A DNA stretch of 64,000 nt from Bacteroidota bacterium (lineage in GTDB: Bacteria > Bacteroidota > Bacteroidia > B-17B0 > Aurantibacillaceae), in NCBI GenBank assembly GCA_019638705.1, contig JAHBTI010000015.1, forward strand, positions 18,457 to 82,456, read 5' to 3'. Both the position numbers and the translations under genes were made by a program. Below the pieces are notes generated by a model, which did no database searches, was not told the origin of the DNA, and saw only the letters and a list, made by a program, of their open reading frames with translations. Below are positions 32,793 through 41,550 of the stretch, piece by piece. Position 1 is the first letter of the stretch; the number at the start of each line of letters is the position of its first letter.

Positions 32793-35317
32793 TGACTACC
32801 CCAACATTTTTTATAGATGTGATTGTTCCGCTTTCCGTGCCGAATAAATATACCTATCGCGCACCCAAGCAAATGAACGACGAGCTTGCCGTGGGGAAGC
32901 GCGTGTTGGTGCAGTTCGGTAAATCAAAAATTTACACGGGCATTATTTATCGTATTCATAGCGAAGCACCCAAGCAATACGAAGCAAAATATTTGGAAGC
33001 TGTTTTAGATGAAACGCCAATCGTAACAGAAACACAATTAAAATTTTGGGATTGGATTTCCTTTTACTATTGCGCTAATCCGGGTGATGTGATGAATGCC
33101 GCCTTGCCTTCGGGATTAAAATTGAGCAGCACTTCGCATTTGCAATTAAATCCTGATTTTAATTTTGAGGAAACGGCGCACACGCATTTCACCGAACGCG
33201 AACATAGTTTGTTGGACACTCTGCACGCCACGCCAAATTTGAGTTTTGACGATGCCGCAAATCTACTGAACATAAAATCCGTTCAAACAATCATAAACAA
33301 TCTGCTAAAAAAAAATGCAGTGCAAGTGTATGAAGATGTTAAAGACAAATACAAACCAAAATTACAATCGTTCATTAAGTTGAATGAAAATTACAACAAC
33401 GAAACACTTTTACACGACACCTTAAATCAATTAGAGAAAAAAGCATTTAAGCAAGCGGAGGCACTGTTGTATTTTTTGCATTTGAAAAAAGCACAAAACG
33501 ATGATTGGCTCAAAAAATCCACGCTTCTGAAAAAGAGTGAGAATGGGGCAATCAACGCACTCGTGAAAAAAAATATTTTTGTTGAAGAACAATTTGAAGT
33601 GGGGCGTTTGCTTTTTGAAAAAGGAAAAAACGTTTCCAAACAATTAAGTGCGCAACAACAAACAGCCTACACACACATTGTTTCCGCTTTTGAAAAAAAC
33701 AAACCTGCACTTTTGCACGGCGTAACAGGCAGCGGCAAAACGGAAGTATATATTGAACTCATTAAAGACACGCTCAAACAAAACAAACAAATTTTATTTC
33801 TCATTCCCGAAATTGCTTTGACTACACAACTGATTACTCGTCTTCGCGCTGTGTTTGGCGAGATAGTTGGCGTATATCATTCGCGCTTTAGTGAAAATGA
33901 ACGGGTGGAGATTTGGAACAACGTTTTACATCAGTTTAAAGTTCAAAGTTCAAAGTTCAAAGTTGCCGAAAGTCAAAACTTCAAACTTCAAACTTCAAAC
34001 TTCTCACTTATCTTGGGAGCAAGGTCAAGTTTGTTTTTACCTTTTTCCAATTTGGGTTTAATTATTGTTGACGAAGAACACGACAATTCTTTTAAGCAAC
34101 ACGACCCTTCACCGCGTTATCATGCGCGAGATGCGGCTTTGTATTTGGCAACTTTGCATAAAGCAAATGTATTATTGGGAAGCGCAACGCCGTCGGTAGA
34201 AAGTTTGTATAATGTTGCTCAACAGAAATATGAATTGGTTGAATTGAAAAATCAGTTTGTAGAAAGCGGCGGAACTCTTGTAGAAGTTTGCGATACCTTG
34301 CGTTTTGAACAAACCAATCAAATGAAAGCAAGCCTCACGCCGCCTTTGTTTGAAGCTATTGAAAAAGCATTGGCGAAAAAAGAACAAATTATTTTGTTTC
34401 AAAACCGTCGCGGCTTCGCGCCTTATACCGAATGTCGCCAATGCGGACACGTGCCTCATTGCGTGCAATGCGATGTGAGTTTAATTTATCACAAGCAGCA
34501 ACAAAAATTAATTTGTCATTATTGTGGTTACAGCATTACACCGCCGAAAACCTGCACGGCTTGCGGAAGTAACCAGCTTCACTACAAAGGCATGGGCACT
34601 GAAAAAATTGAGGAAGATGTGGAAATTCTTTTTCCGAAAGCAAAAATTGCGCGCATGGATTTGGACAGCACGCGCAGCAAATATGCCTACAAGCAACTGA
34701 TTGACGATTTTGAAAACGGACAGATTGATATTCTCATCGGCACGCAAATGGTAACCAAAGGCTTGGATTTTAATAATGTGAGCGTGGTCGGCATTTTAAA
34801 CGCGGACAGTATTTTAAATTTTCCCGATTTCCGTTCCTTTGAAAAAGCGTTTCAACTCATTACACAAGTGAGAGGTCGCGCGGGGCGCGGCACAGAAAAG
34901 GGGAAAGTGTTTATACAAACATCGCAACCCGAACATAAAGTCATAAAAAGCATTGTGGAAAATACCGCGCAGGAATTTTTAAATGAAACTTTAGCTGAAA
35001 GGCAGCATTACCATTATCCGCCTTTTTCGCGCCTGATAGAAATTACCGTCATTTCAAAAGACCTGAATGAGGTCAATCATTTATCCAAAGAGTTGTTTTT
35101 GTTGCTGAAACCTCACTTTTCTGAAAACCTTTTGGGACCTGAATTTCCGCTTATTTCCAAAATAAAAAATCAGTATCACAAACACGTTTTAATAAAATCT
35201 TCAAAACAACACACGCCGCTTTCGGTGCGCCAACTCATTTTTTCTTCTTTAAATGAATTGCAAAGCAATTACAAAAACTGGCGGTATAAGGTTGCGATTG
35301 ATATTGACCCGATGTGA
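32792..35317 (+). CDS. priA: Primosomal replication helicase PriA
   Basis: 841 residues, near normal length. N-terminal 3'-DNA-binding domain (VPLSVPNKYTYRAP), Walker A LLHGVTGSGKTEVY, DEEH box VDEEHDNSFKQHDPSPRYHARD, the zinc-binding region with C-x2-C pairs (CRQCG, CVQC, CHYCG, CTACG), and QMVTKGLDFNNVSVVG are all present. It restarts collapsed replication forks. Residues about 381-404 (FKVQSSKF ... LQTSNF) are an extra segment between ERVEIWNNVLHQ and SLILGARSSLFLPF; this is encoded by an inverted repeat (33935-34003). Confidence 0.96.
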   Translation: MTTPTFFIDVIVPLSVPNKYTYRAPKQMNDELAVGKRVLVQFGKSKIYTGIIYRIHSEAPKQYEAKYLEAVLDETPIVTETQLKFWDWISFYYCANPGDVMNAALPSGLKLSSTSHLQLNPDFNFEETAHTHFTEREHSLLDTLHATPNLSFDDAANLLNIKSVQTIINNLLKKNAVQVYEDVKDKYKPKLQSFIKLNENYNNETLLHDTLNQLEKKAFKQAEALLYFLHLKKAQNDDWLKKSTLLKKSENGAINALVKKNIFVEEQFEVGRLLFEKGKNVSKQLSAQQQTAYTHIVSAFEKNKPALLHGVTGSGKTEVYIELIKDTLKQNKQILFLIPEIALTTQLITRLRAVFGEIVGVYHSRFSENERVEIWNNVLHQFKVQSSKFKVAESQNFKLQTSNFSLILGARSSLFLPFSNLGLIIVDEEHDNSFKQHDPSPRYHARDAALYLATLHKANVLLGSATPSVESLYNVAQQKYELVELKNQFVESGGTLVEVCDTLRFEQTNQMKASLTPPLFEAIEKALAKKEQIILFQNRRGFAPYTECRQCGHVPHCVQCDVSLIYHKQQQKLICHYCGYSITPPKTCTACGSNQLHYKGMGTEKIEEDVEILFPKAKIARMDLDSTRSKYAYKQLIDDFENGQIDILIGTQMVTKGLDFNNVSVVGILNADSILNFPDFRSFEKAFQLITQVRGRAGRGTEKGKVFIQTSQPEHKVIKSIVENTAQEFLNETLAERQHYHYPPFSRLIEITVISKDLNEVNHLSKELFLLLKPHFSENLLGPEFPLISKIKNQYHKHVLIKSSKQHTPLSVRQLIFSSLNELQSNYKNWRYKVAIDIDPM
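33935..34003 (+). repeat. Palindromic in-frame insertion inside priA
   Basis: Left arm: three to four copies of AAAGTTC. Right arm: four copies of AACTTCA or close. The arms pair as a hairpin with mismatches. The insert is 69 bases, 23 codons, and keeps the frame. It reads FKVQSSKFKV then NFKLQTSNF. Such GTTCAAA/TTTGAAC arrays occur between genes in Bacteroidota; here one has landed in a helicase gene. Confidence 0.75.
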
Positions 35318-35407
35318 TTGACAATTTTTTAATTTTGTTTGCTTTGGATTTATCTGAAAATATAATTTAGAAATTAGTAAATTTACTCTCACCAACAACA
35401 GCAAACC

Positions 35408-35629
35408 ATGACGGAATTTAAAGTTCAATTAGAAGATAAATTGGTGCAAACCATTGGTTACAGCACTATTGAAAAATATTTAAACGAGTATCTCAATCAA
35501 ATTATTCTTAAAATTTCTGCCCAAGAAGTGTTGAGCGATTTGAAATCGTTTGACTTGGAAAACGACAGCAAATGGAAACTTGCCCGTGAACAGGCTTGGA
35601 AAGAGCAAGGGTATTTGTACCATAAATAA
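35408..35629 (+). CDS. Putative antitoxin partner of the PIN-domain protein
   Basis: 73 residues, rich in charged and helical sequence (TEFKVQLEDKLVQTIG ... KYLNEYLNQIILKISAQ). It lies 9 bases before the PIN gene. The first 35 residues could form a small DNA-binding fold and the rest the toxin-wrapping tail (SDLKSFDLENDSKWKLA). I do not recognise the family by motif; the call rests on size and position. Confidence 0.7.
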   Translation: MTEFKVQLEDKLVQTIGYSTIEKYLNEYLNQIILKISAQEVLSDLKSFDLENDSKWKLAREQAWKEQGYLYHK

Positions 35630-35638
35630 CTATGCCTT

Positions 35639-36064
35639 ATGGTGCGTGATTTTGTTGTAGATGCCAATGTTTTAATCAGCATGATGATTAGCGGAAAATC
35701 TTCGTACAAGCCTGTTTTATCTTTCTTTAATTTTAATACGCCTCAATTCGCATTTGCCGAAATTGAAAAATATGCCGACAGCATTTTTGAAAAAAGCAAA
35801 CTTAACGCACCCGAACTTAAACGGTTTACGTTTTTTATTTTTAATCATGTATCTGTAATTCCACGTTTGGTAATTAGCAGCGAAGCCATTGAAAAAGCTA
35901 CTGAACTTACACACGATGTGGACATTAAGGATTTAAGTTATGTGGCTTTGGCTATTGAGTTGGATTGTGTTTTATTGACAAGAGATAAACCGCTTATAAA
36001 TACCTTAAAGAAAAAAGGATTTAGAAAAGTAATGGCTTTTGAAGATTTTTTAATTACACTTTAA
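35639..36064 (+). CDS. PIN-domain RNase (VapC-like toxin)
   Basis: 141 residues. The acidic active site is visible: DFVVDANVLIS (Asp8), FAEIEKYAD (Glu near 41), DVDIKDLSYVALA (Asp near 98-101) and LLTRDKPL (Asp near 116). PIN toxins cut RNA, often tRNA, unless held by the antitoxin. It follows the 73-residue gene by 9 bases and precedes a DUF2442 gene by 11 bases. Confidence 0.87.
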   Translation: MVRDFVVDANVLISMMISGKSSYKPVLSFFNFNTPQFAFAEIEKYADSIFEKSKLNAPELKRFTFFIFNHVSVIPRLVISSEAIEKATELTHDVDIKDLSYVALAIELDCVLLTRDKPLINTLKKKGFRKVMAFEDFLITL

Positions 36065-36075
36065 AAAATAAAAAC

Positions 36076-36315
36076 ATGATTGCAACTCACAACATTCAGA
36101 ACATCACATTTGACAAGGGTTTCATGTGTTTGAAAATTGACAACAAGTCAATTAAAATTGCTTTGGATAAAATTTCTTCCAAGTTGAAAAACGCTGATGA
36201 CTTGCAAAGAAGTTTTTATAAAATTTCTCCTTCAGGGTACGGTATTCATTGGTCGCTTATTGACGAGGATTTGTCCGTTGAAGCAATTTTAAAGCAATAC
36301 GTTCCGCAGGATTAG
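36076..36315 (+). CDS. DUF2442-family small protein
   Basis: 79 residues with the family pattern FDKGFMCLKIDNKSIKIAL and SPSGYGIHWSLIDEDLSVEAIL. DUF2442 proteins are often next to toxin-antitoxin or DUF4160 genes and may be antitoxin-like. Here it is the third gene of the PIN operon. The terminator follows 23 bases later. Confidence 0.8.
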   Translation: MIATHNIQNITFDKGFMCLKIDNKSIKIALDKISSKLKNADDLQRSFYKISPSGYGIHWSLIDEDLSVEAILKQYVPQD

Positions 36316-36338
36316 CCACTTGTTAATGTTGCAGCTAC

Positions 36339-36363
36339 CGGCACGGCAGTTGCCGTTTTTTTT
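36339..36363 (+). terminator. Terminator of the PIN toxin-antitoxin operon
   Basis: CGGCA and TGCCG (or, two bases in, ACGGCA and TGCCGT) form a short GC-rich stem followed by eight Ts. It also helps separate this operon from the converging lipoprotein gene. Confidence 0.75.
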
Positions 36364-36392
36364 AAGTTTATCATTTTCATATTTATTTGTTT

Positions 36393-37445
36393 TTAATTGT
36401 TAGAATACTTAAATGTGAATTGTGCAGAATTAGACCCGTCATTGCTGGAAACAGTAAATTCCGTCAAATCACTGGATAAAGCTACTGAGCCTGCTACAAA
36501 AGGTCCTGAAGTGGTACTCATAGACATATACTGGCTGTCGCTACAAGTGGGTACGCTATTAGTACCTGTGCTTTCGGAAGAATTACCGTTGCAATTATCA
36601 CTGCCTACATGATATTTCCATGTGCCGTTGGCATAAAACTTAATGTAATCGTCTTTATTGCAGTCAGGAACAGGAACGGAGTTTCCATTAATTTGAGTGG
36701 AATATAATTTCCACTTGCCCCTGAGAAATTTCTTTGTTTCCGTTGATAAACTTGTCCAGCCGCTATTGTCGCTCCACTGATTATTGTGTATGCCCACTAA
36801 TCCGCCAGTGTTCTCTTGAATTATACTTCCCCAATTAGTTCGCGTGTCATTTGGCGTTTGCGGATTTCGGTATTCTACGCTCACATATACTTCCGTGCCG
36901 GTAGGAAATGTTTTTTTGAAATAAGCCCCGCTTGTGCCTTGTTGATATGTGCAGGTGGTGGAGTCTAAGCAGAAATTGTGATTACCGTTGTCCACATCGT
37001 TTGCCCAGCTTGCTTTGCCGGCATACAAATAGGCTTTATAATTTGCAAGGTCAGGTGTATTGTATATTGTGCCGCTGCCTCCGCCGCTAATACACGCATT
37101 GCTTATAGCACACCACACATACGATTTTTCTCCGCACTTCACAGAATGCTCTCCCTCTGCCCGAAATCCAACGCCTTTCAAAACAATTTTATTTCTCGCG
37201 CGGACATAAATACTACGAGACCCTTTGTGTTCAAAAGAGGTAGTGAAAGTACGTCCTTCGCCGGAGTTTCCCTGACCGTCGTCCCATTCAATTATATCTG
37301 CATATTCCCCGCACCATGTAAAAGTAACCTGTTCGCCCACCTCGCAGGTTTCGGGTCCCTGAATGCAGGTATTAGGTTTTTTGAATTGTTTGCAGCTTGC
37401 AAGCATGGCAACTGCGAGAAAAAGAAGTATAGTTTTTGATTTCAT
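36393..37445 (-). CDS. Secreted lipoprotein with PKD-like and lipocalin-like domains
   Basis: 350 residues. Lipobox LASC at 15-18 after MKSKTILLFLAVAML. Residues about 28-85 resemble a PKD fold (CEVGEQVTFTWCGEYADIIEWDDGQGNS). The middle part (100-240) is rich in Cys, Asn, Gly and aromatic residues. The end (about 242-350) starts LRGKWKLYSTQINGN and resembles Bacteroidota lipocalin-like domains. At least twelve cysteines suggest disulphide bonding. Probably exposed at the cell surface. Function unknown. Confidence 0.78.
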   Translation of the reverse strand: MKSKTILLFLAVAMLASCKQFKKPNTCIQGPETCEVGEQVTFTWCGEYADIIEWDDGQGNSGEGRTFTTSFEHKGSRSIYVRARNKIVLKGVGFRAEGEHSVKCGEKSYVWCAISNACISGGGSGTIYNTPDLANYKAYLYAGKASWANDVDNGNHNFCLDSTTCTYQQGTSGAYFKKTFPTGTEVYVSVEYRNPQTPNDTRTNWGSIIQENTGGLVGIHNNQWSDNSGWTSLSTETKKFLRGKWKLYSTQINGNSVPVPDCNKDDYIKFYANGTWKYHVGSDNCNGNSSESTGTNSVPTCSDSQYMSMSTTSGPFVAGSVALSSDLTEFTVSSNDGSNSAQFTFKYSNN

Positions 37446-37535
37446 GTTTTTGTGTATTTAAACTTGTTTATGTTTTTTAAAACCTTATTGTGTTATTAAT
37501 TATATAGTTCGTAGCTGTAGTTTCCTGACAATTTT

Positions 37536-38978
37536 TTAATCCCATTTATCAACGAGTTTGGCAAATTTTTCAGTCTGACTTTTTTCAAAGCGTTCAAGTG
37601 CCTGCTTTGTATCTGTCATCTCTTCAAATTTCTCCATAGTGCCACAGTCCTTATATTTAACGGCATTGCTGTAACCGTCGCCCATACTGTACATGCGTTT
37701 TAAATAATCGGTTTTGTTTTTACCATCATCAATAAATTCCATTACCGTTGCTTTATTATTAATAAAATACTGAACCTCATTTTCTCCGCTTACCTGGTTT
37801 ATAGTGGCTGAATAAACGCGGCTTTGGTTTAGTGATACCAGCACTTTGTAGCAAGTTGACCACCAATCGTCAACAGAAAAGGATTTTACTTGTTTTAAAG
37901 GCACCTGACTTGCATCTACTGCTTCAAAAATGGTGGTTTGGTATAATTCATTCAATTTTGAAACAACAAAAGCCGCATAGTTCTCATCTTCAAAATCTTT
38001 TTCCTTAGCCCCTTCTACGCAGGCACCTCCCGGAGTTAAGGTTCTTATTATGGTTTTCTGAAACTCAATTGTTACACCTATTTTATTGCCTTCGCTTTCT
38101 AAACGCTTAACCTTTGCCGAAAATGTTTCTTTTTTAGGCGGCAGGTTAGGTTTTTTAGAAGCAATGCCCGGGTCGGGAGTGCTTGGTCTGGAAGCCATTC
38201 TTGCTGTGCGAATACTGTCTTTTATTTCCTTTTCCCTTTTCATCTGCGCTTTCATATCTTTAAAATCTTTAAATTCATTGGCAGAAGCTCCTGTCTTTGG
38301 CATTGGTAAGGGACCATTAGCGAAAATATATTTTACCTGACCCGGATTTTGTTTCTCATACCAAATATTATACAGCGTAAGCACAGAGTCAAGATTTGAA
38401 TTGTCTTTGCGTAACGAGCCTTTCAATTCCTCGCAGTCGGCAATCATTTCAGCGTAGTTGGTACCCGGGGCTTTTTCGCCCGCTTTCCATGTAATTTTAT
38501 TTACATATTTTCCAACCACCACGTTGTTTTCTTTATAATCAATGGTTACGTAATAATATTGCTGAATGCCGCCCTGCCTTGTGAGCACCACAAAATTTTG
38601 CGCAACTCCTACATTGGTGCTAACGCCTGAAATAGGCACTGCTCTTTTTGCCCAAAGATTACCATCAACGCTAAACGCTTCAAGTGTTCCTGAAGTTATT
38701 TTGGATGGAGTGCCGCTTTTCTCTATTTCTAAAGTGTTATCTGTTTTTTTCAGTTGTTCGGGTAGTTGCATTTTTACAGTTACTTGTTCTGTTTTCCCGT
38801 CAGGATACAAAATGGTTGCAGGAAGCATTTTTCCGGCATTTTCTCTGCGAAATACAGGTTCGTTCTTGTCTTTTGAGAACAATTGCGAAAAGCCTTTTTG
38901 GGCTGTGAGCAGCATTAAAGCCCACAGGATAAATGCTGAGGTGCTTATAACACCTGTAAAATTGTGTTTCTTTTTCAT
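37536..38978 (-). CDS. Secreted protein of unknown function
   Basis: 480 residues. Signal segment VISTSAFILWALMLLTAQKGFSQ. The N-terminal part (about 40-175) is beta-rich (MLPATILYPDGKTEQVTV ... QQYYYVTIDY). The middle is charged with a proline-rich linker (RPSTPDPGIASKKPNLPPKK). The end carries helices with GYSNAVKYKDCGTMEKFEEM. No family is recognised. It lies between the lipoprotein and the GloVer-repeat protein on the same strand, so the three may form a surface-protein transcript. Confidence 0.75.
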   Translation of the reverse strand: MKKKHNFTGVISTSAFILWALMLLTAQKGFSQLFSKDKNEPVFRRENAGKMLPATILYPDGKTEQVTVKMQLPEQLKKTDNTLEIEKSGTPSKITSGTLEAFSVDGNLWAKRAVPISGVSTNVGVAQNFVVLTRQGGIQQYYYVTIDYKENNVVVGKYVNKITWKAGEKAPGTNYAEMIADCEELKGSLRKDNSNLDSVLTLYNIWYEKQNPGQVKYIFANGPLPMPKTGASANEFKDFKDMKAQMKREKEIKDSIRTARMASRPSTPDPGIASKKPNLPPKKETFSAKVKRLESEGNKIGVTIEFQKTIIRTLTPGGACVEGAKEKDFEDENYAAFVVSKLNELYQTTIFEAVDASQVPLKQVKSFSVDDWWSTCYKVLVSLNQSRVYSATINQVSGENEVQYFINNKATVMEFIDDGKNKTDYLKRMYSMGDGYSNAVKYKDCGTMEKFEEMTDTKQALERFEKSQTEKFAKLVDKWD

Positions 38979-39011
38979 TGTTTTTAATTGTTTAAAAGGT
39001 TATGTATTCGT

Positions 39012-40772
39012 TTATTGTTTAATGAGTTTAACTTGCGTAACAGAACGGCTTTCGGTTATGATTAAAAAGTAAATACCGCTTGGCAAGCCGCTCACATCTA
39101 ATTTTGAATGTGGCGTGATAAACGATGAATGATAAATTACTTCCTTACCCAAAACATCAAGCACTTTTACCGAGTACGTACCTTGCCCATTTTTTTGGCT
39201 GATGTGTATTTCATCGTTTGCGGGATTGGGAAATAAATTAAACTTTAAACTCTCATCTTTCAACCCCTCGATGCCCACTGTTTCGCACACATCAACCGAC
39301 ACATTTAATGAAACAGTTTTTGAGCCAATGCAACCATTATCATCTGTACCTTGCAATTGAACGCTGTATGTAGTGCTGCCTGTTGTTGTAAATGCAGCAC
39401 TTGTAAACGTAGTGCCTATTGCAGTATTTGTTTGGGTACTCCAAGTATTGGTGTGTACACTCCAAGTATAGGTGTTTGCACCACTTGCAGTAAATGTTAA
39501 GCCTGAATTTAGGCAAGCCGAAGTTTGGTTGGCTGCCACTACCGCAACAGTGGGGTTTACACAAACCAAATTATAGCCAAAAACTACACCTCTACCACTT
39601 CCGTTTTCTCCTCCGCCATAACTTGCCGTGCCATACAAATGAGTGCCCACTTTAATTAAAGAGCCTAAAGGCTGCAGTCCATAAGCTCCGTTGTTGTTGG
39701 TTGTGTAGTCGCCACCAAAATTAGATAAAATGCTGTGTTCTGTTCCGTCGGGTTTTATTTTAAAAATTGAACCGCTACCACTGAGGAAGTTACCGGTACC
39801 GCCCATACTGGTTGTGCCATACAAATACGTGCCGTCGCTAATTAAAGAACCTTGAGGTCTGCCACCGTTTGCAAAGTTAAAATCAAGCAATTTGGTAAAG
39901 TCGGTTCCGTCAGGTTTTATTTTAAAAATTACACCGTATTTACTTGTGGTGGCTGTGTTTGTTACACCTTCGCCGCCTTCTTTTGTCATACCATACAAAT
40001 ACGTGCCGTCGCTAACTAAAGAACCATAAGGCTCTCTTCCGTTGTTTATATTATCAAAACCAAATAAAATCGTATAATCTGTTCCGTCGGGTTTTAGTTT
40101 AAAAATTGCACCACCATAACCATCATAACCACCATCAGAAGTTGTACCATACAAATAAGTACCGTCGCTAATTAAAGAACCATAAGGCATTCTTCCGTTT
40201 GTATTATTAAAATTATGTAAAACAGTATAACCTGTTCCGTCGGGTTTTAGTTTAAAAATTGTACCGTAGCCACCTGTGCCACCGTCACTTGTTGTGCCAT
40301 ACAAATACGTGCCGTCGCTGAGTAAAGAACCTCGAGGATAGCTTCCGCCCGTGGCACCCAAAGAGGTACAATTATGTATAACGGTATAATCTGTTCCGTC
40401 GGGTTTTATTTTAAAAATTGTACCGTAACCGTTTGTACCGCCTTGTTGTGTTGTGCCATACAAATACGTGCCGTCGCTAATTAAAGAACCTTGAGGTCTG
40501 CCACCGTTTGCAAAGTTAAAATCAAGCAATTTGGTAAAGTCGGTTCCGTCGGGTTTTATTCTAAAAACTGTGCCGTTGTTGTTTGTGCCACCGTCATACG
40601 TTGTACCATACAGGTAAGTGCCGTCACTGTATAAATCACCTTTTGGCTGGCTTCCGATTGTTGTGCCGGTAGTGCCACTAAACGTACATAATATTGAGTA
40701 GCCGTTTAGTTGTGTTTGTGCATTTATCCCAAATGCTACTGCTAATGTTGAGAGTAAAGTTAATTTTTTCAT
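39012..40772 (-). CDS. GloVer tandem-repeat protein with type IX sorting domain
   Basis: 586 residues. Signal peptide MKKLTLLSTLAVAFGINAQ. Residues about 40-385 contain eight repeats of about 40 residues (LISDGTYLYGTTxxGG ... IFKIKPDGTDY), the choice-of-anchor GloVer type (TIGR03803). A PKD-like segment follows (NTYTWSVHTNTW). The C-terminal 75 residues are a type A sorting domain (FNLFPNPANDEI ... GLPSGIYFLIITE) for export through the type IX system. Two repeats are almost identical at the DNA level (39815-39920 and 40455-40560). Confidence 0.92.
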   Translation of the reverse strand: MKKLTLLSTLAVAFGINAQTQLNGYSILCTFSGTTGTTIGSQPKGDLYSDGTYLYGTTYDGGTNNNGTVFRIKPDGTDFTKLLDFNFANGGRPQGSLISDGTYLYGTTQQGGTNGYGTIFKIKPDGTDYTVIHNCTSLGATGGSYPRGSLLSDGTYLYGTTSDGGTGGYGTIFKLKPDGTGYTVLHNFNNTNGRMPYGSLISDGTYLYGTTSDGGYDGYGGAIFKLKPDGTDYTILFGFDNINNGREPYGSLVSDGTYLYGMTKEGGEGVTNTATTSKYGVIFKIKPDGTDFTKLLDFNFANGGRPQGSLISDGTYLYGTTSMGGTGNFLSGSGSIFKIKPDGTEHSILSNFGGDYTTNNNGAYGLQPLGSLIKVGTHLYGTASYGGGENGSGRGVVFGYNLVCVNPTVAVVAANQTSACLNSGLTFTASGANTYTWSVHTNTWSTQTNTAIGTTFTSAAFTTTGSTTYSVQLQGTDDNGCIGSKTVSLNVSVDVCETVGIEGLKDESLKFNLFPNPANDEIHISQKNGQGTYSVKVLDVLGKEVIYHSSFITPHSKLDVSGLPSGIYFLIITESRSVTQVKLIKQ

Positions 40773-40828
40773 GATAATAGAGTTTTAGTTATGCGAATTA
40801 AGCTATTAGCTGCGATATAAATTTGTGT

Positions 40829-40889
40829 GATTTTGTGAGTGGCAGGAATTATTTTGTGAGTGAACGGAATTGTTTTGTGAATGGAAATT
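40829..40889 (-). promoter_or_regulatory. 21-bp-spaced direct repeats, copy 1
   Basis: On the - strand CACAAAA occurs three times at exact 21-base spacing, each after CA(C/T)T, 57 bases before the GloVer gene start. The same 61 bases recur at 41334-41394. The spacing matches LytTR-type sites, and a LytTR regulator is encoded at 43650-44423. Confidence 0.55.
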
Positions 40890-40902
40890 TGAATTTCATT
40901 TC

Positions 40903-40973
40903 CGTCATTGCGAGAAGGTACGACGAAGCAATCTGCCGCAAAAAATGAGATTGCTTCGTTTCTCGCCATGACG
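40903..40973. repeat. CGTCATTGCGAG interspersed palindrome
   Basis: CGTCATTGCGAG at the left and CTCGCCATGACG at the right are near-perfect inverted ends; inner words GAAGCAATCT and AGATTGCTTC also pair. This is the widespread Bacteroidota intergenic palindrome. It accounts for a spurious reading frame here. Confidence 0.8.
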
Positions 40974-40978
40974 TTTAC

Positions 40979-41272
40979 TTAATTTATTTCATTAGATTTG
41001 GCGCGGTGCTTTCTCTCTGTGGCGTAAAAATCGTAAGTAACGCCTGCTTTGGTTATCCATGCGTCTAATCCGCCTGTGCGCACAAGGTACAGCACATCAG
41101 CGTGCCACTGCCCTTTGTTCTCAATAAAAAATTGTTGGCTTGGCAGTTGCGTTGTTGGCAACATGTCTTTTTCAGCCCTTGCAAAAAGACCGCCGAAAGT
41201 TAAAAGTATGGCTAAAGCCGCTCTGAATGCGCCCTGCGCGGAAGTTGCGAGTTGTTTTTGTGTGTATTGCAT
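40979..41272 (-). pseudogene. N-terminal remnant of an SBBP/DUF7948-type surface protein
   Basis: 97 residues. After a signal-like region the sequence FFIENKGQWHADVLYLVRTG and GLDAWITKAGVTYDFY is the conserved start of very large secreted proteins (DUF7948, usually followed by SBBP repeats and a sorting domain). The frame then stops after ERKHRAKSNEIN. The missing body suggests a deletion. A second copy of the last codons appears at 41478-41513, so a related gene end or duplication was once present. It may still be expressed as a short secreted peptide. Confidence 0.7.
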
Positions 41273-41333
41273 TTTTTCCTGTTTTTAATATTCTGGAACG
41301 AAATTAAGCGATTGGCAGCGGTATATTTTTAAC

Positions 41334-41394
41334 GATTTTGTGAGTGGCAGGAATTATTTTGTGAGTGAACGGAATTGTTTTGTGAATGGAAATT
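41334..41394 (-). promoter_or_regulatory. 21-bp-spaced direct repeats, copy 2
   Basis: Identical to 40829-40889 over 61 bases, 62 bases before the start of the remnant gene at 41272 and 157 bases before the histidine kinase start on the other strand. Three CACAAAA words at 21-base spacing. Confidence 0.55.
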
Positions 41395-41477
41395 GATGAG
41401 AGTGTAAAAGCAGTTAGCAGTAAGCAGACTGCCAAAGCGGACTTACGACTTATGACTAAGAATTTGCGACTTATAAT

Positions 41478-41513
41478 TTTATTTCATTAGATTTGGCGCG
41501 GTGCTTTCTCTCT
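41478..41513. repeat. 36-bp duplicate of 40983-41018
   Basis: The same bases as the 3' end of the remnant gene, coding ERKHRAKSNEI on the - strand, here without a gene in front. Together with the 61-bp repeat it shows that a segment of roughly 500 bp was duplicated and then eroded. Confidence 0.8.
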
Positions 41514-41550
41514 TGGTACCGTTTAATTCACTTTTAAAACAATTTATTTT

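Noticed and set aside
39500..40700. Regularly spaced repeats as a possible CRISPR array
   Set aside because: They are degenerate protein-coding repeats of about 120 bases in frame (GloVer repeats), not short identical repeats with unique spacers.
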